Positions 1 to 9,038 of a stretch of 64,000 bases of DNA are shown piece after piece. Position numbers and translations under genes: made by a program. The notes under the pieces were generated by a model. That model was given only the letters and a program-made list of their open reading frames with translations, had not been told where the DNA came from and ran no database searches. The stretch is from positions 1,798,001 to 1,862,000 of the forward strand of contig JADJTD010000001.1 of assembly GCA_016711345.1 (NCBI GenBank), written 5' to 3'. The number at the start of each line of letters is the position of its first letter. Within the stretch, counting starts at the first letter, position 1. This DNA is from Chloracidobacterium sp. (GTDB lineage Bacteria; Acidobacteriota; Blastocatellia; Pyrinomonadales; Pyrinomonadaceae).

Positions 1-108
1 TTCATGTCCGCAACATGCGTTGATCAGCCACTCGGCAAGATCTTTGCCATAAGGTTTTACATTCTTACTTTCAAAAATATCCGTCGTAAAAGAAATTTGG
101 CTTTTCAT
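1..108 (-). CDS. Partial hypothetical protein (N-terminus only)
   Basis: An open frame starts with ATG at 108 on the minus strand and runs off the left edge of the window after 36 codons. The visible start reads MKSQISFTTDIFESKNV and continues to a short cysteine pair before the edge. Its ATG overlaps the TGA of the upstream DUF167 gene (ATGA), so it looks like the next gene of the yggS-yggT-yggU operon. Too little is visible to assign a family. The overlap is the main support that it is real. Confidence 0.5.
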   Translation of the reverse strand, partial: MKSQISFTTDIFESKNVKPYGKDLAEWLINACCGHE

Positions 109-386
109 TTGATCACTTCCTCAAACTTCGATTGTGACATGTTTGCGATCTTTATTCTCTTACTCTTTGAAGTTTCACCGGCAACGATCTCGACGTCGCT
201 CTGTGAAACGCCAAATTGTTTGGCCATCAATCTTATCAACTCGGCGTTTGCGGCGCCGTCAACGGGCGGTGATATAAGCTGCACTTTTAATGCGCCATCA
301 TGCTCGCCGACGATCCGACTTTTCGATGCTCGCGGCACTACACGAACTGCAAAAATGATAGATCCGTCCTTTTTAACAACATTCAT
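105..386 (-). CDS. DUF167 / YggU family protein
   Basis: A 93-residue protein with the YggU/DUF167 pattern: an N-terminal strand with VRVVPRASKSRIVG, then a PPVDGAANAELIRLMAK segment and a SKSKRIKI strand. Length is typical for the family. The biochemical role of DUF167 is not settled. It follows the YggT gene by 3 nt and overlaps the next gene by 4 nt, giving the common yggS-yggT-yggU order. ATG start at 386. Assignment to the family is secure; function is not. Confidence 0.9.
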   Translation of the reverse strand: MNVVKKDGSIIFAVRVVPRASKSRIVGEHDGALKVQLISPPVDGAANAELIRLMAKQFGVSQSDVEIVAGETSKSKRIKIANMSQSKFEEVIK

Positions 387-389
387 TCA

Positions 390-983
390 TCACCCTACGA
401 CAAATATCTTTAATACCATAGACTGCAAAAAGCTAATCAGCAGAAGCACGATCATCGCCGAAATATCAAACATCCCGATCGGCGGGATAAGCCGTTGAAC
501 CGGCAGCATGATCGGATCGGTCACTTTCATTACAAATCCGAGAAGCGTTTTCCGCGTAAAAACAAACCATGATGCGATAAAACGGATAAAAATAAAAAGC
601 ACTAAAACACTAAGTAGCCCATAAAGTATCCACCCTGTGATCTTCATCGGATTTGCTGTTACGAAACCTTCAGTCAACCCGTCTATGATCGAAAAAGTGT
701 TGTGAACAATCTGCACGAAAAAAAAGGTCAAAATAAACCCGATAAACATCGTCAGCAAAGGAGCGAGCCGCGTGTCGACGCGGTACATCGCAAAAAATCT
801 TGCTGCCGGATAGACCCATCTTTCGGTAGCCTTTCGCACCTTAAAACCAAACCTACCAACCTTGCCAAACGGATTTGGATCAGTGTAATTAAAGATCATC
901 CGCAGTATCAACATGCCAAAAAAAACGCCAAACAGCGACCAGACGATCCAAAAAATAACAGGATAAAATAAAGTAGAAAGCAT
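390..983 (-). CDS. YggT family membrane protein, two YggT repeats
   Basis: An integral membrane protein of about 197 residues with two YggT-type units. Each pairs hydrophobic helices with a DPxxxPVQRLIPP-like turn; the second unit shows KVTDPIMLPVQRLIPP followed by FDISAMIVLLL. Hydrophobic segments lie near residues 5-28, 70-95, 115-135 and 170-190. YggT proteins are inner-membrane proteins of uncertain role. The frame is open back to 1076, but the ATG at 983 was chosen because it lies just after the stop of the upstream gene (988-990) and begins directly with the first membrane segment. Confidence 0.88.
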   Translation of the reverse strand: MLSTLFYPVIFWIVWSLFGVFFGMLILRMIFNYTDPNPFGKVGRFGFKVRKATERWVYPAARFFAMYRVDTRLAPLLTMFIGFILTFFFVQIVHNTFSIIDGLTEGFVTANPMKITGWILYGLLSVLVLFIFIRFIASWFVFTRKTLLGFVMKVTDPIMLPVQRLIPPIGMFDISAMIVLLLISFLQSMVLKIFVVG

Positions 984-987
984 ATAT

Positions 988-1449
988 TTAACGCCAATCT
1001 GGAGGTTCGTTCGGCGGAATGTAGGATCCCTGTCTAATGTCCTCATCAGCTGTCCAAGTGGACGCAGGTTGCGCATTCAGTTGACCAATAGATGGTTCAG
1101 GCTTTTTCCAAATCTGTAGATACCAGTAGATCGGCTCAGCTATCATGCCGCCAAAAAAGAATAGAACGATCCATATGATTCGCATGTTGCTATCAAGTTT
1201 TGTATTCTTCACAGCATGAACGATATAAAAAACTGTTAACGCCATTATCAAGAACATCGTAATGATGTGAACAACCATCAACACGACAAAACCGCCGCCC
1301 AGGAACGGATCAAGGTCATTCCCACCACCGGGGCCGCCGGGGGACAACGCGACCAGCCCAAAGATGAATATGAAGAAAAGGAAAATATAAACAAAGGGCC
1401 ATGCCGAAAGCACGCCTAGCAATATTTTCTGTGTTTTACTTAGTTCCAT
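988..1449 (-). CDS. Hypothetical three-helix membrane protein
   Basis: A 153-residue protein with hydrophobic helices near residues 10-33, 50-78 and 88-108. A Gly/Pro-rich loop (SPGGPGGGNDLDPFLGGG) separates the first two, and the tail is polar and Pro-rich. I do not recognise the family; the layout recalls small phospholipase-D-nuclease-N-like or DUF membrane proteins, but no signature decides it. It starts with ATG 2 nt after the yggS stop and ends 4 nt before yggT, so it is part of this operon. Confidence 0.7.
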   Translation of the reverse strand: MELSKTQKILLGVLSAWPFVYIFLFFIFIFGLVALSPGGPGGGNDLDPFLGGGFVVLMVVHIITMFLIMALTVFYIVHAVKNTKLDSNMRIIWIVLFFFGGMIAEPIYWYLQIWKKPEPSIGQLNAQPASTWTADEDIRQGSYIPPNEPPDWR

Positions 1450-1451
1450 AC

Positions 1452-2126
1452 CTACCTCGCTCCAAAGATCGCGGTGCCAACGCGCACGATTGTTGCTCCT
1501 TCTTCGATCGCAACCTCGAAATCGTGGCTCATGCCCATCGAAAGCTCGCCGTTGGGCAGAAACTCATTGCGAATCGCACGAAGACGTTTAAAGTACGACC
1601 GCGTCTTTTCGAGTTCATCAAAGAATGGCGGTAAAAGCATCAAACCATCAAGCCGTAGGCATTTACAAGTTTTCAAATACGCTATAACTTCCGCCAGATC
1701 GCTCTCGGCAACGCCTGATTTTGTTTCTTCACCGGCAAGATCGACCTGAACAAAGACCGACAAAGCGTCACGGCCTTCTTCGATACAAATACGCTCCAGC
1801 CGCTCGGCGAGTTCGAGCGAACCGACAGACTGAATAACATCAAAAAGCTGGACGGCCTTTCTGGCTTTATTTGATTGCAGATGCCCGATCAAGTGCCATT
1901 CCGCAGGATCGCGGCCGATCTCGACGATCTTGGACTCAGCTTCCTGAACCTTGTTTTCGCCAAAAACGGCAATACCCGTGTCTATCGCCTCGCGTAAGAC
2001 AGACGCTGGGTGAGTTTTGGTAACGGCGACGAGCTTGATCTCAGCAGGATCTCGCCCGACACACATTGCGGACGCTGCGATCCTATGCCGAACTTCATCC
2101 AAATTTGTTTTTATATCGGCTGACAC
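1452..2126 (-). CDS. yggS: YggS/PLPBP pyridoxal-phosphate homeostasis protein
   Basis: A 224-residue single-domain PLP-binding protein of the YggS/PROSC family, which buffers pyridoxal phosphate in the cytosol and has no known catalytic reaction. The PLP-lysine motif VAVTKTHP lies near residue 33 (K37). It is followed by FGENKVQEA and WHLIGHLQSNK, and the C-terminal MGMSHDFEVAIEEGATIVR and RVGTAIFG complete the family signature. Start is GTG at 2126; no in-frame ATG fits better. First gene of a minus-strand operon with a membrane protein, YggT and YggU. Confidence 0.95.
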   Translation of the reverse strand: MSADIKTNLDEVRHRIAASAMCVGRDPAEIKLVAVTKTHPASVLREAIDTGIAVFGENKVQEAESKIVEIGRDPAEWHLIGHLQSNKARKAVQLFDVIQSVGSLELAERLERICIEEGRDALSVFVQVDLAGEETKSGVAESDLAEVIAYLKTCKCLRLDGLMLLPPFFDELEKTRSYFKRLRAIRNEFLPNGELSMGMSHDFEVAIEEGATIVRVGTAIFGAR

Positions 2127-2159
2127 AACATCAAATATAGCAAATTGGGCGCCTCATTC

Positions 2160-2188
2160 TTGAGTTTTGCGGGGCGAATTCGTATCAT
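2160..2188 (+). promoter_or_regulatory. Predicted sigma-70 promoter of tRNA-Leu
   Basis: A -35-like TTGAGT (2160-2165) and a -10-like TATCAT (2183-2188) are separated by 17 nt, placing transcription start about 2195, just upstream of the tRNA. It lies in the divergent spacer between yggS and the tRNA. Seen by eye only. Confidence 0.5.
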
Positions 2189-2205
2189 CAATGTTCGCCC
2201 AACAT

Positions 2206-2292
2206 GCGGACGTGGCGGAACTGGTAGACGCGCAGGTCTCAGAAGCCTGTGGCCGCGAGGCCGTGATGGTTCGATTCCATTCGTCCGCACCA
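2206..2292 (+). tRNA. tRNA-Leu(CAG)
   Basis: An 87-nt class II tRNA with a full cloverleaf: acceptor GCGGACG pairing with CGTCCGC, discriminator A and an encoded CCA at 2290-2292. The D loop contains GG, the anticodon stem CAGGT/GCCTG closes the loop CTCAGAA (anticodon CAG), and there is a long variable arm (TGGCCGCGAGGCCGT) and a T arm with GGTTCGATTCC. The long variable arm and anticodon make it leucine-specific. Confidence 0.95.
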
Positions 2293-2301
2293 TCTTTCAA
2301 A

Positions 2302-2346
2302 GGATAAAGGCTGAAGGATAAAGGATAAAAATACCTTTATCCTTTT
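2302..2346 (+). terminator. Heptamer repeat that doubles as tRNA terminator hairpin
   Basis: Four tandem heptamers (GGATAAA, GGCTGAA, GGATAAA, GGATAAA at 2302-2329) are followed by the inverted TTTATCCTTTT. AAAGGATAAA can pair with TTTATCCTTT around a short AATACC loop, followed by T-rich sequence. It sits directly after tRNA-Leu, so it plausibly ends that transcript. It belongs to the heptamer repeat class seen elsewhere in the window. Confidence 0.5.
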
Positions 2347-2386
2347 GCTTTGCGTTATTTGCGGTTTTGCGTGAAACTTCTACACA

Positions 2387-2995
2387 GTGCGAAACGAATT
2401 TATCCAAGCAATAAAAACTCACCAAACCGCCTTCGGGCTTGAGCTTCCCGATGAGGCAATTGAGCGTCTTGCGGATTATTTTGATCTGGTTATGGAGCAT
2501 AATCCGTTGCTGCATCTCGTCGGGCCGTGTTCACCTGAGGAATTTGCGATCCGCCACATTCTCGAATCGTTAACTTTGCTCAATTATTTGCCGCAAGGCG
2601 CAAGGTTTGCCGATGTCGGCGCAGGCGCAGGATTGCCATCAGTTCCGTGTTTGCTGGTTCGCGATGATCTAAAAGCTCTATTGATCGAATCGAAAGAGAA
2701 AAAAATAGCGTTTTTGCGAGAAGTTGCAACAGAATGCAAATTGACAGATCGCGTTGAGCTGGTTGGAAGCCAATTTAGCGAAGTAAAACCTAACGTCAGC
2801 CACATAACGTGCCGGGCGTTAGATAAATTCTCGCAAAAGGTGCCTCACCTTATTAAATGGGCAAAGAATTGCTCATGCCTTTTCTTTGGAGGCCCGGCGT
2901 TAAAAACAGCATTAGAAAAATGTAGAATTGAGTACAACGAGTATCTTTTACCAATGTCCGACCAGCGATATCTTTTTGTGATACAAAAGAAATAG
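2387..2995 (+). CDS. rsmG: 16S rRNA (guanine527-N7)-methyltransferase RsmG (GidB)
   Basis: A 202-residue SAM-dependent methyltransferase of the RsmG family, which makes m7G at position 527 of 16S rRNA. Features are the N-terminal helix region, an NPLLHLVG motif (family: N..NLT), RHILESL near residue 70 and the SAM loop FADVGAGAGLPS near residue 85. An acidic strand (LLIESKEKKIAFLREV) and the ITCRALDKF segment follow. Start is GTG at 2387; length is slightly below the usual 205-240. The following membrane gene begins 4 nt after its stop, suggesting co-transcription. Confidence 0.93.
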   Translation: MRNEFIQAIKTHQTAFGLELPDEAIERLADYFDLVMEHNPLLHLVGPCSPEEFAIRHILESLTLLNYLPQGARFADVGAGAGLPSVPCLLVRDDLKALLIESKEKKIAFLREVATECKLTDRVELVGSQFSEVKPNVSHITCRALDKFSQKVPHLIKWAKNCSCLFFGGPALKTALEKCRIEYNEYLLPMSDQRYLFVIQKK

Positions 2996-2999
2996 CAAT

Positions 3000-3956
3000 A
3001 TGTCTAAACGTTCTCTGTTAGAACATAGGTTTTGGCTTTCGGTAGTAATTCCAGTGGCCATTGCGTCGACGTTCGTAGGGCTCTCGATTATCTGGAATCA
3101 AGATTATGGGTTAACCCTTTTTCTGTTTACCCCATTCCTGATAGGTCTTGTGTCTGGATTGATCTATCGCCCGCGCAATAAACAAGAAATTGGAATGGCT
3201 ATTCTGGGCACAACTTTGTCATTTGTGCTGATTGGTTTCGTAGTCATGGCGATTCGAATTGAAGGTCTGGTCTGCTTGGCGATGGCCGTTCCCTTAGCCC
3301 TGCCCATTTCTATTGTTAGCATCTTAATAAGCTACTTTGTGCTTCGCTCCAATGCGAATCAAACAAATCAATTCAGCGTGCTCACTATTCTGGTACTTTC
3401 AGTTCCATTTCTTATGGGATTCGAAGCGTCGCATAAGAGAATTCCAGCCCTACACGAAGTGGTTACTACAATTGAAGTTGATGCTCCTATCGAAACGGTA
3501 TGGAAAAATGTGATCGAGTTTCCTCAAATAAATGAAGAGCCATACGGCATCTTACAACTTGGATTTGCTTATCCGATCAATGCCAAAATTGAAGGTACTG
3601 GCGTCGGAGCGATTCGATACTGTAACTTCAATACTGGCTCATTTGTTGAACCAATAACCGAATGGAATGAACCGTGGCTTTTAGCGTTTGACGTAGCAGA
3701 ACAGCCTCCGATAATGATCGAAACGGGTTTAACAGGCCGTTTTCAAACTGCTCATTTGGATTACCTTAGATCGAAACGCGGACAATTCAAACTATCTGAG
3801 AAAGACGGCAAAACCGTTATCGAAGGCACAACCTTTTATACGCATGACATTGCCCCTGCTTGGTACTGGAGCTTTTATTCAGATCGGATAATTCACCAGA
3901 TACATCTGCGAGTCTTAAATCACATCAAGAAAGTGTCAGAACAAAAGGCCAACTAA
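3000..3956 (+). CDS. Membrane protein with C-terminal SRPBCC (START-like) domain
   Basis: A 318-residue protein with five hydrophobic helices in the first 145 residues (about 10-30, 38-56, 64-85, 88-115, 122-142). A soluble domain follows, beginning VVTTIEVDAPIETVWKNV. That opening and the closing long amphipathic helix (IHQIHLRVLNHIKKV) are typical of SRPBCC polyketide-cyclase/dehydrase-type lipid-binding folds. Ligand and role are unknown. It starts 4 nt after rsmG, so the two are probably one transcript. The fusion of a membrane anchor to an SRPBCC domain is the recognisable part; the function is not. Confidence 0.7.
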   Translation: MSKRSLLEHRFWLSVVIPVAIASTFVGLSIIWNQDYGLTLFLFTPFLIGLVSGLIYRPRNKQEIGMAILGTTLSFVLIGFVVMAIRIEGLVCLAMAVPLALPISIVSILISYFVLRSNANQTNQFSVLTILVLSVPFLMGFEASHKRIPALHEVVTTIEVDAPIETVWKNVIEFPQINEEPYGILQLGFAYPINAKIEGTGVGAIRYCNFNTGSFVEPITEWNEPWLLAFDVAEQPPIMIETGLTGRFQTAHLDYLRSKRGQFKLSEKDGKTVIEGTTFYTHDIAPAWYWSFYSDRIIHQIHLRVLNHIKKVSEQKAN

Positions 3957-3971
3957 TACAGAAGCCAAATT

Positions 3972-5027
3972 TCATTGACTTACCTGAAGCAGATTGTAAA
4001 GGACGTACTTCAGTCCGGGTGCGGGTTCTACTAGGTAGGCTCCGACTTTTAACTTTATTTCGTCGTCATTAACGATCCTTTCCAGTGCGGCTCGGCTTAT
4101 CTCATAAACGAGTTTTTCACGCATATCGTCGCCGTCTGAGGTGCTTGTCCTTTTTGCTTTGCCTATGACCACGTCCTTTCCGCTTCCTGTGAGAATTAGG
4201 TTGTTATTTGTAAGGAAACGCCATTTCTTTGACGTAGAGACAATGCTGAACACGTAAGTGCCGGTTCTCTTATTTCCTTCTCCCTGCCTATAAAAATACG
4301 AAATATCGACTGAGGTTTGTTGATCGGCCTCTATAGATTGGTCCAGCTCTCTAACTTTCAGGAACGAAGTTCCGATATAACCTCGACCTGTCTGAGGATC
4401 ATAACCATTTGCTAGCGCACCAACATTTCCAAGCGACGGATTGCCGCGTGGACGCAAAGGGAGTTTGCGGCTTGCCATTATTGTAGTGGACGGCGACTTT
4501 GCGTAATCGTATTGCAGTTGTTCCTGTATCTTTTTGCGTTCAGCACGAAATTCCCACGCCGGCGTTAAACCAGGAACCGACCATACACCGAGCTTGTCAT
4601 TTTTTGCCGCCGTCTCAAGTGAAGCGTAAATGTCAAACTCAGCCTTTGTCTGTCCCGAACTTTCCTTTGGCATGTGCCACGCGGCACCGTCTCGAAGCAT
4701 CTGCTGACTCATATCAAGGTTTCTAATCGTCACTTGTCCGATAGCACGATCAGTAAATATAGTTTTGGGCCGATACTCGACGGACTTTCCTACCAAGAGG
4801 GTTCGAAGATGAGCTTTGACGGTGTCGTGCAGATCCTGAGCGGGTTCCGGCACTTCAATATACTGTAATTCAACCTTTACCTTTCCTCCCGGAACTGCAA
4901 CAAGAAGCGTTTTTCCGTCGATCACGTCAACAACCTGCCCGCCGATCGGAAACTGTGCCGATACCGTGTCGGCAAATAGACCGATCGAGACCAATGTAAA
5001 AATTGACAGTGCAAAGATTTTAAGCAT
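3972..5027 (-). CDS. Exported staphylococcal-nuclease-like (SNase) domain protein
   Basis: A 351-residue protein with a signal peptide (MLKIFALSIFTLVSIGLFAD, likely cleaved after VSA). An SNase-like OB-fold follows at about residues 28-150: GQVVDVIDGKTLLVAV, a YIEVPEP segment and a QMLRDGAAW segment. In active SNases the second block reads RLxGIDAPE. Here the Arg and Asp appear replaced by Glu, so nuclease activity is doubtful. The C-terminal 180 residues are unassigned. ATG at 5027 was chosen because AGGAG lies just upstream and the signal peptide begins there; the frame is open further, into the regulator gene. Confidence 0.65.
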   Translation of the reverse strand: MLKIFALSIFTLVSIGLFADTVSAQFPIGGQVVDVIDGKTLLVAVPGGKVKVELQYIEVPEPAQDLHDTVKAHLRTLLVGKSVEYRPKTIFTDRAIGQVTIRNLDMSQQMLRDGAAWHMPKESSGQTKAEFDIYASLETAAKNDKLGVWSVPGLTPAWEFRAERKKIQEQLQYDYAKSPSTTIMASRKLPLRPRGNPSLGNVGALANGYDPQTGRGYIGTSFLKVRELDQSIEADQQTSVDISYFYRQGEGNKRTGTYVFSIVSTSKKWRFLTNNNLILTGSGKDVVIGKAKRTSTSDGDDMREKLVYEISRAALERIVNDDEIKLKVGAYLVEPAPGLKYVLYNLLQVSQ

Positions 5028-5040
5028 ATTTTGATCTCCT

Positions 5041-6432
5041 CTAACGAACATCAAGGTCGTATTCACGCAGACGCCGGTAGAGCGTCGACGGCGAAATACC
5101 GAGTAACTCAGCTGTCTTGCCCCGATGCCAGCCGGTTTTTTCCAGTGCGCCGATGATCTGCTGACGTTCGGAATCGCGCAGATTCGTCGGTGAGGCGTTG
5201 TGAAAAGAACTAACAGTTGCTCCTTGCGGAGAATTGTAACTAACGGACAAGACAGGTTTTTCAATGCGAAAAGCGATCTCGGGCGGCAGTTCACGCGGCG
5301 TTATCATTTCGTTATCGCACAGCAGAATCGCACGTTCGAGACAATTGCGAAGTTGGCGAACATTGCCAGCCCAATCGAAAGCGGACAGCGCCTCGATAGT
5401 TGCAGGCGACATTTCCGGTGCGCGAGAGCCTGCGAGTTTGTAGAGCAAATGCCGAGCAAGCGGTTCGATATCCTCTCGTCGTTCACGCAGCGGAGCGATA
5501 TTGATCTCAAAGCTATTGATGCGATACATCAGATCGTTTCGGAAAATGCCATCGGCAACAGCCAGATCCTTGTCGCGATTTGTTGCAGCAATTAGCCGAA
5601 CATCGATCTCGACCTTTTTTACACCGCCGACTCGGAAGAACGACCGAGTCTCCAGTGCGCGAAGCAGTTTGGACTGGAGCGGCATAGGCATTTCCATTAC
5701 TTCGTCGAGGAATAATGTTCCGCCGTCAGCGATCTCGAACAAGCCCAGTTTGCGCGCCTTTGCGCCTGAAAACGCTCCGGCTTCGTGGCCGAAAAGCTCG
5801 CTTTCCAGCAATGTGTCCTGCAAGGCCGCGCAGTTTAGATCTATGAACGGTTTTTCGCTGCGAGTGCTTAGTCGATGAACGGCCTGAGCGATCAATTCCT
5901 TACCGACACCCGATTCTCCTGTGATCATGACAGATGTGTCGGACGGAGCAACTCGATTTACTAGTCTAAGTGCCTCTTTCATTTGCCGCGATTCGGCAAC
6001 GATATCGGGCAGGCTATGATGAGTTCTGGCGATCTGGGCCCGCAGCCTTTGATTGTCTACCTTCAATTGCTGTTTTTCAGCGGCAGCGGTTACAAGGGCC
6101 GAAAGTTCTCCTATTCTGTAAGGTTTGGTGAGGTAGTCATAAGCCCCAAGTTTCATGGCCTCGATAGCCGATTCGACGGTTGCTTGACCAGTCAGCATAA
6201 TCACTTCGGGAGGGTTTTGGCTTCTTTCGCGTGTTCGGCGCAGCAGCGACATTCCGTCAAGGCGAGGCATATTGATGTCGCACAGCAGGACGTCAAAATC
6301 CTGCTCCTCAAGCAGTTGCCATGCAGCTTCGCCGTCCTCGGCGCACTCGACGTCATGACCCTGGCGGGTGAGTTCTTTCTGCACCACGAGTCTGAGATTT
6401 TTTTCGTCGTCGACAACTAACAGTTTTGCCAT
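5041..6432 (-). CDS. NtrC-family sigma-54-dependent response regulator
   Basis: A 463-residue response regulator with three domains. The receiver (1-120) has acidic D8/D9, phospho-acceptor D52, T81 and K103. The AAA+ sigma-54 interaction domain (about 143-370) has Walker A GESGVGKE at 172-179 and Walker B GGTLFLDE near 237. A Fis-type helix-turn-helix (about 420-463) ends in LGISPSTLYRRL. The sigma-54 contact loop reads GAFSGA (219-224) instead of GAFTGA, a conservative change. It lies 35 nt downstream of the histidine kinase gene on the same strand and is presumably its partner. Targets are unknown. Confidence 0.95.
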   Translation of the reverse strand: MAKLLVVDDEKNLRLVVQKELTRQGHDVECAEDGEAAWQLLEEQDFDVLLCDINMPRLDGMSLLRRTRERSQNPPEVIMLTGQATVESAIEAMKLGAYDYLTKPYRIGELSALVTAAAEKQQLKVDNQRLRAQIARTHHSLPDIVAESRQMKEALRLVNRVAPSDTSVMITGESGVGKELIAQAVHRLSTRSEKPFIDLNCAALQDTLLESELFGHEAGAFSGAKARKLGLFEIADGGTLFLDEVMEMPMPLQSKLLRALETRSFFRVGGVKKVEIDVRLIAATNRDKDLAVADGIFRNDLMYRINSFEINIAPLRERREDIEPLARHLLYKLAGSRAPEMSPATIEALSAFDWAGNVRQLRNCLERAILLCDNEMITPRELPPEIAFRIEKPVLSVSYNSPQGATVSSFHNASPTNLRDSERQQIIGALEKTGWHRGKTAELLGISPSTLYRRLREYDLDVR

Positions 6433-6467
6433 GTTTTTCTATAGGATCGATGGTGGCTTAAGGAAAA

Positions 6468-8111
6468 TTAATCAGCCACAGGAAGGAAGATGCAAAAGGT
6501 TGTTCCTTTTCCTACGTTCGAACGAACGCTGAGACGACCGCCGTGTTCGGAAATGATTCCGTAGCATACAGCGAGGCCGAGGCCGGTGCCTTTTCCGACT
6601 TCTTTTGTTGTGAAGAAAGGCTCAAATATCTTGGACATATTTTCTTGCGGAATGCCTGTTCCGCTGTCTTCAACCTCGATACAAACACGATTTCCTTTCG
6701 CAAAAGCACGAAACGAGAGCTTGCCGCCGTCCGGCATTGCGTCAATGCCGTTTGTCGCGAGCGCTATCACGGCCTGTTGAATTTGCCCGCCATCGGCGTT
6801 TGCTTGCGGCAGATCGGAAGCTATATCGACCGCGATCGCGATGCGTTCACCGCGGTTCTGGTGAGAGATAAGATTGACTGCAGATCGAACGATCTCGCCT
6901 ATGTCTATCGAGATACGGTCTCCAGTTCTGATACGGCTGAAATCGAGCAGGCCTGTTGTTATCGCCTTACAGCGAAATGCCTCGCTTTTGATCAAGCCCA
7001 AATATTCTGAAAGATCTTCTGCCGACTCAGACTCATCAAAAGCGCCTTCGTCGATGCGTTGTTCGAGAGCCTCGGCACAGGCGGCAATGGTAGCAAGCGG
7101 ATTATTGATCTCATGTACAATTCCGGCTGCCAAACGCCCGACCGCTGCGAGTTTTTCCGCGCGGCTTGCTGCGCGCACGGCTTCTACGCGGGCAGTTACG
7201 TCTTCGCCGACCGTAATAACGTGTGTAACTTCGTCGGTTTCGGAATTTAGCATCGGAACTTTGCTTACCAGCCAATGCTTTGCCGATCCGTCATCAGCGA
7301 CGGTCTGCTGTTCGATACGCTCGATATTTCCGGTTCGAAATGCTCTTTCAAATTCCTGACGGAGGCGGCCTTGCGGATATTTTTCTAAAACGTCAAAAAC
7401 ATCACGGCCGATGGCAACGTCGCGTGGCAGACCAAGAACACCGACTTCGCGATGCCTATTCCAAGTGACGATGCGGTAATCGCGGTCAACCACATACAAC
7501 GACACGGGCAGAGCATCAAGAACTGCCTCGGTAAACTTGCGATGCTCTTCACGAGCCTCGTTGACCGAGTTGTGAAGAGCTGCTCCATAATGCGAAGACA
7601 AATTGATGCTCATAGCCGACATTTGCGTTGCGGCCTCGATCAGTTTTGCCTTATATTCGCTCAGATCGTCCTCTGTCTGAAAACTGCAAACGATCGCGCC
7701 TCTAATTTCGCCATTTGTGTGAATCGGCGATATGTACTCAAATTTATGTTCGCCATCGAGCAGAAATTCGCTCTCCGTTTGTTCGGAATAGGAAACATGC
7801 GGCGGCATAAATGCCAGCCATTTGTCGAATCTTTCCCTCCGCAGAAATCCGGCGTTCAACTCGCCTTTTTCGTTAAATGCACAGCTTATCAGCCCAATGT
7901 TTTCAAGCTCGGCGACAAAGGCGCAGGCGTCCGCATCGACGGCGGAACGAAGGGCTTCGGCAACTCGTGAGGCGACTTTTTTCGGATGTACCGTAAAAAG
8001 CAAACTCCGCCCTAGCTCAGAAATGAACTTTAGGCCGTTTAGGTTGTCGTCCGAGTACGGCGTCGCAGGAATAGGCCTGGCGTCTTTTTTCGGCGGCGAA
8101 GAGGTTAGCAT
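6468..8111 (-). CDS. Soluble sensor histidine kinase (GAF-PAS-HisKA-HATPase)
   Basis: A 547-residue cytosolic kinase with no membrane segment. A GAF-like region spans about residues 25-170 and a PAS domain about 190-310 ([20 protein letters not shown]). HisKA carries the H-box [12 protein letters not shown] with the phospho-His at 333. The HATPase_c (about 430-547) has an N-box around [10 protein letters not shown], then [15 protein letters not shown] and GTGLGLAV. The arrangement resembles NtrB/AtoS-type kinases paired with sigma-54 regulators, and the regulator gene follows directly. The signal is probably cytosolic and unknown. Confidence 0.94.
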   Translation of the reverse strand: MLTSSPPKKDARPIPATPYSDDNLNGLKFISELGRSLLFTVHPKKVASRVAEALRSAVDADACAFVAELENIGLISCAFNEKGELNAGFLRRERFDKWLAFMPPHVSYSEQTESEFLLDGEHKFEYISPIHTNGEIRGAIVCSFQTEDDLSEYKAKLIEAATQMSAMSINLSSHYGAALHNSVNEAREEHRKFTEAVLDALPVSLYVVDRDYRIVTWNRHREVGVLGLPRDVAIGRDVFDVLEKYPQGRLRQEFERAFRTGNIERIEQQTVADDGSAKHWLVSKVPMLNSETDEVTHVITVGEDVTARVEAVRAASRAEKLAAVGRLAAGIVHEINNPLATIAACAEALEQRIDEGAFDESESAEDLSEYLGLIKSEAFRCKAITTGLLDFSRIRTGDRISIDIGEIVRSAVNLISHQNRGERIAIAVDIASDLPQANADGGQIQQAVIALATNGIDAMPDGGKLSFRAFAKGNRVCIEVEDSGTGIPQENMSKIFEPFFTTKEVGKGTGLGLAVCYGIISEHGGRLSVRSNVGKGTTFCIFLPVAD

Positions 8112-8282
8112 TGGTTTGATCGCAGCCGGTATGAATCGGTGCAGAAGTTCCGCTGGAAGAAGGAGAATGTTCGGAAACGAGGGTTTAGGAAACCTCCTTA
8201 TCTATTAAAAACGAATTTTAACATCTTGTCAACAGATTTAACCATCCAATTCCTATTGACAGCAAGGTTTTTTGGGAGAAAA

Positions 8283-8996
8283 ATGAAAGTGATGAAGAAT
8301 TTCAGTTCGAAAACAGGCAGACACAAATTTATCGTGATCTCGACGATCTCGTGGGCGATTTTGCTGCTGTTTTCGGGCAATTTTAGGGCTCAGGAGACAG
8401 TCGATAAAACCGTTGCAGTAGTGCGAGACAGTTCGAGGTACGAGCTGATCACGTATTCCGATCTTTTGTGGCAATTGGCCCTCCAACCCGGAGCTCCGCT
8501 CGATCTGCCGCGATCTGAGGACCTAAATCAGGCCCTGCAGCTCTTGATAGACCAAAGGCTTTTTGCACTCGAGGCAAGGCGGCTGCCGCGAATTGAGCCT
8601 TCCGAAACCGAGATCAATCAAAAGATAACCGACACAATTTCGTATTTTTCTTCTCCTTCAATGTTTGAGTCCCGTCTGAAAACCGTCGGTTTTGATTCGA
8701 TAAAAGACCCGGGCTTTCAGGAGATAATCAAGCAGCGCGTCGCTATCGACAAGTACGTAGATTTTCGATTCGGCTCATTCATAGTGGTGACATCGGACGA
8801 GGAAACCAGCTATTTTCGTGACATTTTCGTGCCGAATTTTCGCCGGAACTCACCCGGGCAGCTAATGCCGACACTCGACGAAATGCGAAGTAACATCAAC
8901 GAGATCCTAACCCGGCAAAAAACAGCAGCCGGCATCGAAAGATTCCTAGACGAAGCCAAACGCCGCACCGAGATCGAGATACTTATCGAAGTATAG
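8283..8996 (+). CDS. Exported SurA-N-like peptidyl-prolyl isomerase/chaperone without PPIase domain
   Basis: A 237-residue protein with an N-terminal signal sequence (hydrophobic stretch near residues 15-32). The SurA_N-type arrangement is VDKTVAVVRDSSRYELITYSD, then an ALQLLIDQRLFALEARR helix and later helices with E-rich segments. The C-terminal DEMRSNINEILTRQKTAAGI matches the closing helix of SurA-like chaperones. No parvulin PPIase domain is visible. ATG at 8283 was chosen over an earlier in-frame codon because GGGAG lies just upstream and it starts the signal peptide. It is followed 42 nt later by a tRNA. Confidence 0.65.
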   Translation: MKVMKNFSSKTGRHKFIVISTISWAILLLFSGNFRAQETVDKTVAVVRDSSRYELITYSDLLWQLALQPGAPLDLPRSEDLNQALQLLIDQRLFALEARRLPRIEPSETEINQKITDTISYFSSPSMFESRLKTVGFDSIKDPGFQEIIKQRVAIDKYVDFRFGSFIVVTSDEETSYFRDIFVPNFRRNSPGQLMPTLDEMRSNINEILTRQKTAAGIERFLDEAKRRTEIEILIEV

Positions 8997-9038
8997 CCGT
9001 TTGAAAAAAACCTCTCGGCGATTTATCATCATAGTTCT

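Noticed and set aside
2297..2515. Minus-strand frame overlapping rsmG with FILYPSAFIL at its end
   Set aside because: It is antisense to rsmG and its tail is the heptamer repeat.
5304..5510. Several long frames antisense to the two-component genes (also 7452-7970, 6874-7359)
   Set aside because: They are shadows of highly conserved kinase and regulator domains on the opposite strand, with Cys/Ser/Arg-rich translations.
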